Made by a program: the position numbers and the translations under genes. Shown one piece after another: positions 37,667-49,300 of a stretch of DNA of 64,000 bases. The stretch's first letter is position 1. Every line of letters begins with the position of its first letter. Under the pieces are notes generated by a model. The model saw only the letters and a program-made list of their open reading frames with translations. It had not been told where the DNA came from and made no database searches. This stretch comes from Tamarix chinensis (lineage: Eukaryota; Streptophyta; Magnoliopsida; Caryophyllales; Tamaricaceae), in NCBI GenBank assembly GCA_030549775.1, contig CM060174.1:23920693-23984692 (forward strand). Reading direction: 5' to 3'.

Positions 37667-38035
37667 GATATTTTCTCTTTAAAGCCTTGAGATTCCTTAC
37701 TTATTCTAAGCATACTTCGGGCTATTAATTTATCCTATTAAATCTTATCTATAATGTGGTATGTTTGCATAGAAATATAAGATGAATGGAATATGGATAA
37801 TTGTAATAAAAAAATATTTTTAGAAAATGCACCATATACCCTTATAATTGTGTTGTACTATAATACCTTCATTTTCACAACCTAAAAGATTTTATTTTTA
37901 AAAATTATTTACATAATATAAAATGGTAAATGTGGGGTGTTACTACTACAAAAAAAAATAGAAAATGTATAACCCATATCTAACCTATGATGGATGAAAA
38001 GATAAAAGTAAACTTATTTACGATGAAAAGATGGG
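37667..38035. other. AT-rich DNA with no recognised gene
   Basis: Includes GTGGGGTGTTACTACTACAAAAAA near 37932, resembling a broken LTR terminus; nothing else is recognised. Confidence 0.45.
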
Positions 38036-38043
38036 GTTGGCAC

Positions 38044-38497
38044 TAGGGATGTCAATTCGATATATTTTATCCATTGGAAATATAAATAAGTATGGATAAA
38101 CGGATATGGAAGAAGTGGCAAAATATCCATCGAATTTGGGTATGGATATAGATAAGGGATCCTCAAATCCATACGCGTCTTCATGTACGTACACATACCT
38201 ATACCCGCATCTATTTACATGATATAAAATTACATTTTTACCCTTAATATATATAACCTTCAATATATTTTCTAAGGCTAAAAGTTAAAATATAATTAAA
38301 CTCTAAAAATCTAAGTATATAATTCTAATATTAAATGGTTTTTATTTTAAACTTGATGGATTTTACTAGAAACTCTATGGATATGGATATAAAGGAGGAA
38401 ATTAAATACCCGTCAGGTTTGGATATAGATATGAGTATAGGTTTTGTTATAGGATTTGGGTAATGAATAGGGGGTACCCGATCTGTTTCCATCCCTA
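38044..38497. mobile_element. hAT-type MITE with imperfect 8-bp duplication
   Basis: Inverted ends TAGGGATG...CATCCCTA, flanked by GTTGGCAC (38036-38043) and GTTAGCAC (38498-38505), 7 of 8 identical. The interior is rich in GGATATGGATAT / ATCCATA motifs and has no transposase. The end resembles the MITE at 54589 (TAAGGATGGCAAT). Confidence 0.8.
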
Positions 38498-38509
38498 GTT
38501 AGCACTTAA

Positions 38510-38935
38510 TGTAACACCTTAGCCTCCCTTTAGCTAGGGGTAGTTAATTTAAGAGCTTTCACGATTGATGGTCGATCTCATATGTTAAAATGAGTCATTT
38601 CCATTGTATTTCTTCCTCACTCACATGCTTTTAGAAAAAATTTCCACAAGATCACCCATCCTTTGACTACTCCAAACAAAACATACTTAGTTGTGCAATT
38701 ATTTAGTGATACATTTCTGAAAAGGAAAGTGTATCTTGTTGATTTAGGTAGCATTGTCAATCTTTTTAAGCCTCTACCATCAAACCCCTACTCAAAGATT
38801 AAAATATTCTCATTGTGCCTCAACCAATGGTCGTCCCGATACAATTCATCATAAGAATCACCCTGCTAGGTGGTTAACTAGCTCATTCAAGTTTAGCTTA
38901 TGATCATAGTTTCAACCAGATACCATTTATAACAT
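38510..38935 (-). mobile_element. Partial Cassandra-like TRIM
   Basis: One LTR (about 38510-38782) starts TGTAACACC. Its minus strand carries GGAGTAGTCAAAGGATGGGTGAT (38650-38677), strongly like the 3' promoter part of plant 5S rRNA, the hallmark of Cassandra TRIMs, followed by GCATGTGAGTGAGG. The next 150 bp (38783-38931) match the short interior of the complete TRIM at 39753 and end in AGATACCATTT, the primer-binding region. The second LTR is lost after its first bases. Confidence 0.7.
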
Positions 38936-39315
38936 GACCTTATATTAACCCAATATTAACCTAAATAAATTACAACCCAACCCAACTTGCTATCAACTCC
39001 ACCCAAAAACACCAAATTCTATGTTAATGCATTATGATAATAAATAAATAAAGATTGTGCACGTGTTCTATTATCCATTTAAAGTTTTTGAAATTTTATT
39101 ATCTTATAATTTTGCTTACATTTTTTTACTTTTATACTAGACATCCTTATTAGAATATCCACAACCTTACATTTTATTTTACCTCACATTACACTCTCTA
39201 GCACAAAATAATAATAAAACAATATATGCCACTTATTTTTGTCTCTCTCCCATTTTTGCTACCACATTCATGTTTTCTAATATAATAATATGATATATAA
39301 TCATCCCAACCAATA
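38936..39315. other. AT-rich spacer, no gene
   Basis: Nothing recognised apart from low-complexity AAATAAATAAA runs. Confidence 0.5.
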
Positions 39316-39475
39316 TGTAATACCTTATAAATTAGACCTATAATGTGTGAAGATTCATGTGCTTGATGATGATTAATGGTGTTTGATCTTATTTTGAAAA
39401 TATATACTGGGTTTAAATTAAAAAGGATTTGGAAAAGGTTAAAAAATAAGGATGAAAATGTATTTTTGACATACC

Positions 39476-39620
39476 AGTTGATTGGTTTCATGAACCAATC
39501 AACTCGTTCATCATTCACAACTTGGTTTTTGGTTTAGGGTAACTAGCCAACTAGTTATGGAAAATAAATCAACTGGTGAAAACTTTCAATGGGTACACCT
39601 AACTGATCCACCTATTTTCC
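39476..39620. repeat. Near-palindrome cluster with a perfect 12-bp inverted repeat
   Basis: AGTTGATTGGTT (39476-39487) and AACCAATCAACT (39493-39504) are perfect complements around TCATG. Further diverged copies follow to about 39620. Confidence 0.8.
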
Positions 39621-39752
39621 TAACTTGAGACATTTTCAGACTTGAGTCCAGATGAAAAAAAAATCTTCAAATGATCTTAAATCTTAGGAACCAAGCTCCA
39701 AAATGTTTCTAAATAATCTTTTATGATTTGTGACCAATAATCCAAGATTTTT

Positions 39753-40456
39753 TATAACAACCGAATTCAATACAACTACACAGAGATACTTTAGAGTGCT
39801 TTCAAATTGATTGGTTAGCCCCACACATCAACACGAGTCCTTTCAGCATGCTTTATCCTCAATCACAAGCTTCCCAAGAATATTTTTTTTTTCTGAAATT
39901 GGCACTCTTAACTATGAAGTTATTAGGATGTAATAACTAAAATTATGGTATACCATATTGATATAAGTAGTCATATTAATCCTTATAATAGTCCACTAAA
40001 TTTATAGATTTTATATTCACCCCCGCTTAAAGAACATAATATCCTCATTGCGCCTCAACCATTGATTCTTTTAATACAGTTTATCTCAAGAATTGTCTTG
40101 CTAGGTGATTAATTCGCTCATCCAAGTTTAGATTATGGTTGCGATTTTGCTCTAATACTATTTGTAACACCTAAGTTGATAGAACCACACTAGGCTACTT
40201 TGTACTATTTTTGGATTGATTGATTGGCCCCACTAATCAATATGAGTTCTTTCAACACATTTTTTCCTCACTCACACACTTTCCGAGAAAATTTTTGAAA
40301 CTTCTAAGGAGGGTCACATATCCTAAAAATTGATCCATGACAAACACACTTAATAGTAAAGTTATTAGGATGGAATTACCAAAAGGATAGTATACCGTAT
40401 GATATAAGTAGTCATATCAATCCTTATAACACTCTGTTCAATTTAAGAGTATTACA
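39753..40456 (-). mobile_element. Complete Cassandra-like TRIM (704 bp)
   Basis: LTRs 39753-40020 and 40163-40456 (roughly 75 per cent alike by eye) enclose a 142-bp interior. On the minus strand the interior opens with TAGTATTAGAGC (40149-40160), a decayed initiator-Met primer-binding site 2 bases from the 5' LTR. It closes with a purine tract GCGGGGG at 40021-40027. Flanks TTTTT at 39748-39752 and 40457-40461 fit a 5-bp duplication but are low in complexity. The 5' LTR carries TAGGATATGTGACCCTCC (minus, 40308-40325), resembling the 5S rRNA segment typical of Cassandra. No protein coding, as expected for a TRIM. Confidence 0.8.
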
Positions 40457-41519
40457 TTTTTCCTTACCTCAAACTGATTCAAGGACCAGAATTGACTAAA
40501 AGTGGATGATGACCTCACACTTTTCTCTCATTCTTTCTCTAACATTTGTGCATGTCAAACTGATGTTTTTGTTTAAGAAAATATCTACAGCATATGATGC
40601 TTGTTTCTCACACCTTTTTATCCCTTTATCCTTCTTGTGTTTAAATTTTTTTAGGCACATTACCCTAAGATATTTCAACTATTACCATTTGAGTCATGGG
40701 AGAGGTCATATCTGATTTATTTAAAAATTCACCTAAAAATACTCAAATTTGAGCAAGAAGATTAGGTTTTTGGTGTTACATACCATTACCCTTCCTTTTT
40801 CATCTAATTATGGGTATATTAGCAACCTTAGCCTCTCTTTTTCCTTATTTTCTCTCAATCAATGAGTGCCTCTATTTTACACTATATTCTTTCTTCACCC
40901 ATTTTCTCCTTTGCGTTATCTAATTTTGTCCTCCTACAAATCTTCTAATCCTTCCTCAAACTCTTTCTTAGTTTACTTTTAAGTAAGATAGGGCTAGATT
41001 TAGAAAAAGATTAAGGATTAATTTCTTTTATTGGTGTTCACTTTGGTAAGGTGGTATATTCTAATTTTCCTAATCTCTTGTTTTGTTTTGTTTTTTTTTT
41101 TGTACAATTTTAAGGAGGTCTTATACAATTATACGCAGGTTTTAAATGAGTTTTAATCTATTATTTTAATATGTTCAAGGTTTAAACATTTTCACCTAGG
41201 AGTTTTCCCCACTTAGTGTGAGCTTTGATGAGTTTCACTAGGTAAGTCATTCTTGCCTTATGGTCTGGAGTGAATGAGCATGAGGATTGGTATTTTCACA
41301 TGATTATCTGATAGTAATAATTTTATGGTGAATCATGCCTAGAGTTGTGTTATCTTGAGAAAATATGATTTTTATGCATACATCTTGATGATTAATGGGT
41401 AATGCGACATGATTTGATAGTTGAACATGATTAATCTTGTTTTTTATAAGTTTCAAATGATATGGATGCGATATGGTTGGTATTTAAGGTCTAATTAAAA
41501 TATGAAAATGCATGTGCAA

Positions 41520-41760
41520 GTTGTTTTACACAAACTAATTGATTGGTTTCATTAAACCCATCAAGTGATCTTTAGAATAGCGAACAATTTATCCCACCCA
41601 TTAATTAGTTTGTCTATAGTATTATTTTGTTTGATCTCTGCTTGAACCCATCAAATGGTTTGGCCAAACCAATCAAATGATCTCTAGAACAATCGATTAT
41701 TTGGGCAAACCAATTAGCTGGTCTATATAATCAATCGACAAGTTTCAACCATAATGTTGT
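41520..41760. repeat. Near-palindrome cluster in family-2 LTR
   Basis: Copies such as CTAATTGATTGGTTTC, CCAATCAAATGATC and CAATCGATTATTTGGGC spaced 20-45 bp. Confidence 0.65.
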
Positions 41761-43101
41761 ATTTAACTCTTTTTGGCCTTGTAAGGGTTTGATACTTGTT
41801 ATGATATGAACCTTAGATGATGGAAATTCACTTCTTGATATAAATTAATTAACTCAATTGATGGATCAAATTGGCCAAGTATTAATAATATCTCCACTAA
41901 GTGACCTTGATAGGACATGATGGATAACTTGGAATAACTATGTGGTCATGGTTGCCTTAGTATGTTATTTGGGCCTTTTTTGGTACATGTATTGGTAAAT
42001 AAAACATTAATCATCTAAAATGGAAGCACATGGAGCATTATATGGGACTAGATTATTCAATCCTCATTTTACTACTAGGGGTTAGTCTGCCTTTGAGCAT
42101 TTTTTATATCTACCTTTGAGTGGGATCCTAGTTTATCCTAATTTCTTTCATAGTCTATACACCGATGATGTATTAGGGGTATCAATACTAAATGGTCTAT
42201 TTACCTATGTGGTTTATTTGGTTCCTACTAGAATTTATGTCCATTGATGGTTTTCTTAGCTTCGGCCAAACTTATGGCATTTGGTTATTGGCTTGACTTC
42301 TATAGGTATTGAGAGACTATAAAGATTAATCTAGTCCATTGCTTAAAAAATAAACATAAGTAAATAACTTAACAGATATATATCATTATGATTTGAATCT
42401 CATGAATGATTAAGTGGAATGAACCTTAGAGTTTACCTAGTAGCTTGTACTCGTGGGTTGTCACTTTATATGATCATATGTTGTTATCCATGATTTCATA
42501 ATTCTGTGACATGCATGATGAACCGTGAATTTCCTATACTTGGTGTGAGGCATGATATTTTCATAAACTCCATGTCTGTTGAGAATGACGTAATATACTT
42601 CTCTATGCATATATAGAGTACCATGTTGAAAATTCCATGTTAGTGAAGCACATGAGTTGGCATATTATTGCATAAGTATGAGAATGTGTGTCATTATAGC
42701 ATATATGCCTATTATAATTATACGTGCATCATACACTCTATTGCTTAGGTAATTTAGCTTACTCAATTTGTAGAGTACCGACATACCCATTTAACAATTC
42801 ACTTGCTCAATCCCATAAGTATAGGACCTTATGTAGGTAATTGAGGGTAGCTAGTAGCCGGCTTATTTATATGTTAGGCATACGGCAATCAAGCGTAGAC
42901 TTTCCCATGGTCATTTTTATTGGTCCTGAGAGACCTTAATACTTTAGTTTTTCCCTACTTTCTATGAACACTCTCTTTCGGTATTTCAATTGTTTTAGAC
43001 ACGTTATGGTCTTGGTTTTATAAACCCCAACTCTTTAATTTTTTATGTTATTTGTTTCACACACTGTTTTTTGTATTTGTCAGGTTGGATACTCAGTCTT
43101 A

Positions 43102-43157
43102 TACCTAACATGGGACAAATAGTAGGAAGTCTATCCAATATTAGGTACGGCGATAAC
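43102..43157 (+). other. H2-like hairpin and box (copy in 39316-43255)
   Basis: TACCTAA (43102-43108) pairs with TTAGGTA (43141-43147), followed directly by CGGCGATAACAC, the counterpart of the GTGGCGGTAA box, about 100 bases before the LTR end. Confidence 0.55.
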
Positions 43158-43260
43158 ACTTCATTTTTTTTCAAGAGTATTTTTTATATTTTTTTATTCC
43201 AAAAATGTTTAAAATAATAATAAAAAAATTGATAGTAAAAAATAGGAGTGTTATACTATA

Positions 43261-43813
43261 GCCCATCAATGTTATCTAACATAATTAATTTTTATTTTTA
43301 TTATTCATTTTAACATAATTTTTTTTAATAAAGCTATAATTTTTTTTATTGGCGAAAATTTTGAACAAAATATTTTTTTATATTTTAAATATACATATAT
43401 TAATTTTAAAATAAGGATAGCCTTACTTTCTTTTCAAATATTATTAACATAATTATATCACTTTAAATTTTATTAAAACCATTTTTTAAATATTAATAAT
43501 ATTATTATTTTATTAACATAAAAATAATTATTATAAATTCTCCCCAGAGCACCCACCCTCCCCTTCCCTTGTTTTTTTTTTTTCTCTTGCTCCCTCTTTC
43601 CTTCCTTGTTTGCTTTCTTTTGCCTTTACTAACTTGTCACCATGTTATATTTCTTTTTTCTTTTCTTTTATCTTTACCTTACTTGACTTGTTTGCTTGTT
43701 GTTTTTCAAGTTGTCCAGCTTCGAGGAAATAATTTTACCCTTTTGATCTTTGTGTCCAAAAAGATGGACGGTGATATGCAGAATATATATATTTATTATT
43801 ATTGCCTTTCAAG
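43261..43813. other. AT-rich DNA then a short pyrimidine-rich stretch, no gene
   Basis: From 43545 the plus strand is C/T-rich (CTCCCCTTCCC, CTCTTGCTCCCTC). The frame 43569-43895 is leucine/phenylalanine-rich by composition and runs into the MITE, so it was not called as a gene. Confidence 0.5.
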
Positions 43814-43821
43814 TTTACAAG

Positions 43822-44191
43822 TAGGGTTGTTAACGAACCGAATCGAGCCGAGCCGGGGTAGGCTTGGGCTTGGCTCATTTACTAAACGAGCCTAAAAATA
43901 AAGCTTGAGCTTGGTTTGTTTATAAACGAGCCGAGCTTTTAACGAGTCAAGCCGAACTTTTAACGAGCCGACTCTCGAGCTTTGGTGGTAAACGAGCCGA
44001 GCTCACGAGCTTTTGCATTCTAAACGAGCTCGAGCCTAAATTTATTAAGCTCAAGCTTGATTTGTTTAATAATCGAGCCGAGCTCGAGCCAAATTTTTAA
44101 GCTTGTTTAATAAACGAACCGAGCCGAGCCGAGCCGTTAACGAGCTGAGCCCAAAAAGCTCGCGAGCCGGCTTGGTTTGTCAACAGCCCTA
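43822..44191. mobile_element. hAT-type nonautonomous element with perfect 8-bp duplication
   Basis: Ends TAGGGTTGTTAACGA...GTCAACAGCCCTA, flanked exactly by TTTACAAG at 43814-43821 and 44192-44199. The interior is almost wholly built from AACGAGCCGAGC / GAGCTCGAGCC motifs in both orientations. No transposase. The perfect duplication indicates a fairly recent insertion. Confidence 0.9.
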
Positions 44192-44199
44192 TTTACAAG

Positions 44200-45300
44200 G
44201 CTACGAGTGCTCCGACCATATTCTAAATCTATCACTTTTTTCATACAAAAACACAACATTAAAACATCATAATATCATAAGAACTAATAACTAACACATT
44301 TGATCCAAATTAACTCAAACCTAAAATAACTCAAATTAAAGTAATATAATCTGAACTAGCCTTGTGCCCTCAAAATAACTTAATTTAATCTAAATCTAAA
44401 ATAATCTTATACAGAATTAGTTAGATCTAACTCCGACCCAACTTATCAAATTAACCCAAAACAACTCAAATTATCAAGCTAATTCAAAACGATCCAAACA
44501 CAACCCACCAAATTAATCTAAAACCAAACAAACTCATCAAACTAACCCAAAATAAACCAAACTCAAGACAACCTAAATATTAACTAGTTCAACTCCAACG
44601 CAACCTTACAATTTAAAACAACGATCTCAAATCTACAACCCACCCTAAACAATAAAATAACCCATAATATCCTAACCTAAAAAAGTACAAATCTTTAAAA
44701 TCCTATAAACAAAAATATCGCAATCATTGTTGGGCATCAATAGTCTCGTTTAATATACTTATAATCACTGTTACAATATATCTAACTTCTAAAAAAGTTC
44801 TTTTTTGATAATTAATTCCCTAAAAGAAATTCAATTTTATATTTATTGGGTATGCATACTTTCTAGGAAGTATGAGAACTTCCTCATCATACTTTGCTTG
44901 ATTTATTTCTTTATTACCTAGGAAATAAATATAAAATTACATTGATATTCATTTGCTAATAGATGAAAAAAATTATTCTTTCTTCTAAAAATTTTGTTAA
45001 ATCTTAAGATAGAAATTATTAGGTAATTTAAAACTCAATAAATTACACTTGCTAGACTCAAACTAAATAACATACTTTCCATATGTACATGAAGTTTAAA
45101 ATTCCAAAAAAATAAAGCCTCCATTTAACCTTTTTACTTCCATTCTCTTATACCAAACAATAAGATATTTTTATAATTTTCATTAAGTAGAACTTCCTCA
45201 CCTTCTACAATGCCAAACGACCCCAATAAGTACCGTGCCCTTTCAACTTGAATATTATAAAACGAAAGTCGATTGAAATCAAAGGTTACAGAACCTAGCG
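44200..45300. other. AT-rich DNA with degenerate AACCCAAA/AACTCAAA repeats, no gene
   Basis: From about 44290 to 44690 the plus strand has many loose copies of AACTCAAA, AACCCAAAA and ACCCACCAAATTAA. The rest is AT-rich with nothing recognised. Confidence 0.5.
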
Positions 45301-45402
45301 CGTTTTTACCAGCGTCAACAGTAAACAGTAAACACCCGCCACACGCACCATGAGTAAAAGATTAAGAGAAGCCAGCAATCATATGCTTAAAATATAACCT
45401 AC

Positions 45403-45700
45403 CTACTGAATAAATAAAGAGACAACGACCATGAAAGCCAACTGTAGCCAAACATCAAAACCAACACTCCTGGAGTGACCTCGTCTAGCAAGCCTGTGTG
45501 CGGCCATATAACTTATGCTCAAGCGTAACATCAAATCCCTAACATAGTTGAGGATCAAAGCACATCTCCATGGACCTCCGAAGACAATACTCCAATGAAC
45601 TGCACATTCCAAATCCAACTAACGTCAACTTCAAGTGAATCATCCATTCTCTTCTGCTGGACAACAACAAAGCAAAGAGGCCTAATACTACCATTACATT
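45403..45700 (-). other. Gene-like composition downstream of the phosphatase gene, function unknown
   Basis: A 71-codon minus-strand frame (45403-45618) has a balanced composition unlike the surrounding repeats but no domain I recognise. It could be extended 3' UTR of the phosphatase transcript, a separate noncoding transcript, or chance. Confidence 0.25.
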
Positions 45701-45719
45701 GATTTAATACGCCTGTAAA

Positions 45720-46109
45720 CTAAAAGCTGTTTCCGCAACTATACTCCCAGTTTATTAACGCAGGCAGGAGTTTCCAACGACTTGAATAAGATATACATTC
45801 CTAATACATGATATTATCAAACAAGGCAAGGACAGGGACGGCTCCAGTTTTTGGTTGTTCCAGCCAACTACACCCTAAAATTTCTCCCAACAACACCAAC
45901 AGCTCATTTCTGAAAAGGGATTACAGTATCAACAACAATCTTTGAACTCAGTATCCCCTTATCATAATTACACACGTTCAGCATGGTAGCAATTACCCCA
46001 GGTACAACATTTTGTTATCGTTGTTACTTCAAAATTCCTCAGAAACCACACAGAACCAGCACTCTGGCTTTCCAGGAGAATTGCAAATAACAACTTTGCT
46101 GATTGTAGC
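45720..46109 (-). other. Probable 3' UTR of the phosphatase gene
   Basis: Follows the TGA stop. An AATAAA polyadenylation-type signal is on the minus strand at 45751-45756 (GTTAATAAACTGG). The transcript end near 45720 is inferred. Confidence 0.45.
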
Positions 46110-46328
46110 TCACCTCTCCAAAAAGTCGCCTTTGTATGAATCTAAAGCTGGATAAACCGCAGCAGCTATTTTTTCCCTGAGATTAAATTTCTGAGCAATC
46201 AATGGTCTTACATCGTCCACCCCAACCAAGCTCTCCAAAAATGGCAGTAATAACAGTAATTCTTGGTCATCACGGTCATCAAACCAACTCTCTATAGGTA
46301 TTCCATTGTCCACTTGAAACCCAAATGC
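46110..46328 (-). CDS. SSP4: Phosphatase coding exon 6
   Basis: Acceptor TTTGTTTGCAG, then AFGFQVDNGIPIESWFDD, LLPFLESL and DDVRP, ending FLER-stop (TGA). This is the family's usual C-terminal part. Confidence 0.93.
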   Translation of the reverse strand, partial: AFGFQVDNGIPIESWFDDRDDQELLLLLPFLESLVGVDDVRPLIAQKFNLREKIAAAVYPALDSYKGDFLER

Positions 46329-49300
46329 CTGCAAACAAAATCAATTTTCATTAGATCATCCCACAATCTTGATATGAATATGTTCGAATCTTCCAGCAGC
46401 ACAATAAGTCTTTCTAATGTGAAATGCTCAGAGATCAAGTAGCTAATGATTTAAGAGAACAAAAGGCCAGACCCTTTAACAGTGACCAATATGATGCCAC
46501 AAAATCATCCCAAAATCATGATATGTATGAAAAAATGAAATAAGGGAGCACCTAAATTCAGTGCAATACCTGAGGAGAGTTGTCAATAATAGCAACTTGT
46601 GCCAAATCACGACCAAGAATAGTCAAATCCTTTAGGTAATTTCCATCAACATAAACACATGACTCACGATAGACACGATGACGGAATACCCTCCTCCTAG
46701 GGTCCAGGACATTAAGAAGTTGCTCAGCATAGATACTTTGACTAGCAGTAAATATAATAATCTCAAACATAGTTGCAACCCTTTCCATAAAATCATGAAG
46801 ATAGGGACGACAACGAACATAGACTGCATGCTCTTTCTGGTTAAAATTCACAGAAAATATGAAGTCTGCATCTTCACATGGCTCTAGAGAAGAATGCACT
46901 AGCGTCTCTGCATGAATAAAATAAAAATAAATAAATAAGAGATCAGTATCAGAAAGAACAGGCTTTTGAGTAATCACCCAGAAGCAGTAATAGATGGTTA
47001 CCATCTAAGTCTAAAACAAGAGTAGTAGAAGGACAACTCCGAGTCTGTTTTGGCAGCAACATGGGCCGAAACATAGGAACAACTGTTGATAATTCTGGCA
47101 AGTTCTTTATGAACAATAATGGATCAAATTCATCAAGATCCTCGTATTCATCCTCATGCTCTTCTATGCATCCATCAGCTGACATAGAATCTTGGCCACG
47201 CTCATCCAAGCATTCCAACTTTGAGTTTTTCATTGCAAGATATATGGCTGAGACTTCTGAAGACAGGAAACCTGTATCTGCAATACAAGGGTTTAGCCAA
47301 ACTGCATCAAAGAAAACCAATCAGCTACTTAGTTATTACTATTTTTAAATTTGGATGACCAACACGACCAATAACAACCAGGTATCTTCCACCATTGGAG
47401 AGATCTAGGGTCTGGTGTAACAGGCCTAACCTCCACTTTTGCTATTGATGTATTGTTTTTTAAAACCCGTTAAAAAGGACTTTTGAAGAAGCTACTACAA
47501 AAGTTCAGTATATAGTAGTTAGCCAGGTAATACTAACATATGATCTAATTCATGTCCTGCACTCGAATGTAGCAGAATTTAAATAAGCCAACAGAGTAAA
47601 ATGAAATAAAAGGTCAAACAAATCAAGGATTAGGAAAATCATCTAACAGAAAGCTTAATTCATTGCCCAGAACGAAAATCAAGTCCGGAAAATAGGGAGA
47701 GTTCATCACATCACTGACCTCCATTTCCAATATCTTCAACATTTTTTGATAAGTGAAAAGAAGGAGAAAATATGGTACTTGATTCATAATTCACAGCAAC
47801 CTCATCATCTTGCTGCAAAATATAACAAGAAAGCAGACCTTAGATAGAAACCAGAAAAAGATGCACAGCCCCATTCTTTTACTGAGATAGTGAATCATGG
47901 AATCATTAGCACAAATCCAGAAATGAACATTGATTCAACTTTAACAACCTAATATTTCACTTGGTAAATAATGATAGTCTAGTAAAATGCACCTTACACA
48001 CAGATTGTTTGTTGTGGCCAGCCGTAAGCTTAAATATGTTTATTGAACCTTATTGCCACATGATTGAATACTTAAGGCATATATTAAAGGTTGTTAGAAT
48101 CGTAATTTTAACTAAAATAGATAAGAGCCATCAGAATCAAATTATAAAATCGGATCAAAAATCCTGAGAACCCACAAATACCCCACAAATATGACCTCCG
48201 ATGTCACAAAATTCTATAATTGCAGTTTAAAACAACACAATTTATTGATTACATGCATACAAAATTGTTGTTATACACAATATAAATAATAAAAAATATT
48301 TATAAACTAAATATAAATTTGTAGACAAACAACATAAAAAATTTAATATATTTATTTTACCACACAGTGTTTGAAAAGGCCAAGTTGCACCTAAGCAATA
48401 AAGGTCCTAGCATTAAGTGCTAGCATACGGCGAAGTGAGGCGCCAATATTACCAATCTAATATTGCTTTTAGTCTTGCTCTACACTAAATGCATTTATTT
48501 CCTTTCTCATTCAAAATTATGTTTATTGGTCTTCCTGTGAACTTTTTTCCCACCTATGCTACATTTATTGGCCCCTTACCTCTATTTCCTTCCTAATCGA
48601 TTACATATTTTTTTATATGAATTCACCACCTAAAAGTAGCTAATTTTTAGTAAAGCGAATGCCTTAGAGCCTTGTGCACCTCTGCACTTGCAAATGTCAC
48701 CTCGCCTAGGATTAAAAAGAAAAAAAAAAAGAAAAAAAAAGCCCCAAGCCTTTGCATCTTATCGACTTAGGCACACCTGATGCATGCTTTTCCAAACACT
48801 GTATAGAGAGTATTTGTATTTTTAGCAAGTATTTTTCTTTTCAACAATCGACTTTACTAATACATCACTCATGTTTCTTCACATTGCTTGGCGCTCAACA
48901 TATAATAAAGCTGAAAAACAGAATTAAAACATAAATATAAACAGAATAAGAAGAAAAATAAATTTTAAGGTAAATGTTGTAAAATTATAATCAATACCTA
49001 GGATCGTAAGAATCTTCCTAGATTGTACAAATCTACTATTTTAATATTCTACTTAAGAATAGTTCAGTAACTTTTGAATCATAAAATATTAAGATCCAAA
49101 TTGAAAGTTTAACTATGACTATACTAATACCATCACAAAACAAAATATAACACCTCATGGTACATGGATAGATCAACAATACCCATATGTAAGCCACCTT
49201 GTAACCCGCTGTAACACAGCAATGGCAAACAGGGATACAGGATCAGAAAGAAGCACAGACTAAATTAGTTATCTATGATTTCCTATCTTGGATACAATAA

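Larger units (their letters stand above)
39316..43255 (+). mobile_element. Family-2 LTR-only element (forward), carrying a nested TRIM
   Basis: It begins TGTAATACCTTATAAATTAG and ends AGGAGTGTTATA (TTACA with one transition). Flanks CAATA (39311-39315) and CTATA (43256-43260) agree at 4 of 5 bases. Its first 120 bp match the reverse complement of the right end of 21352-25753. Palindrome clusters at 39476-39620 and 41520-41760 and an H2-like hairpin at 43102-43147 lie at family-typical places. The TRIM 39753-40456 is inserted within it; without it the element is about 3.2 kb. No coding domain. Confidence 0.7.

Noticed and set aside
43569..43895. 108-codon Leu/Phe-rich frame
   Set aside because: Pyrimidine-rich composition; the frame runs into the hAT-type element at 43822 and has no homology I recognise.
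46558..47004. Phosphatase frame starting at MVTIYYCFW
   Set aside because: The first 30 codons are intron sequence between GATG/GTAACC and TTCATGCAG; splicing restores the canonical DLDET motif.
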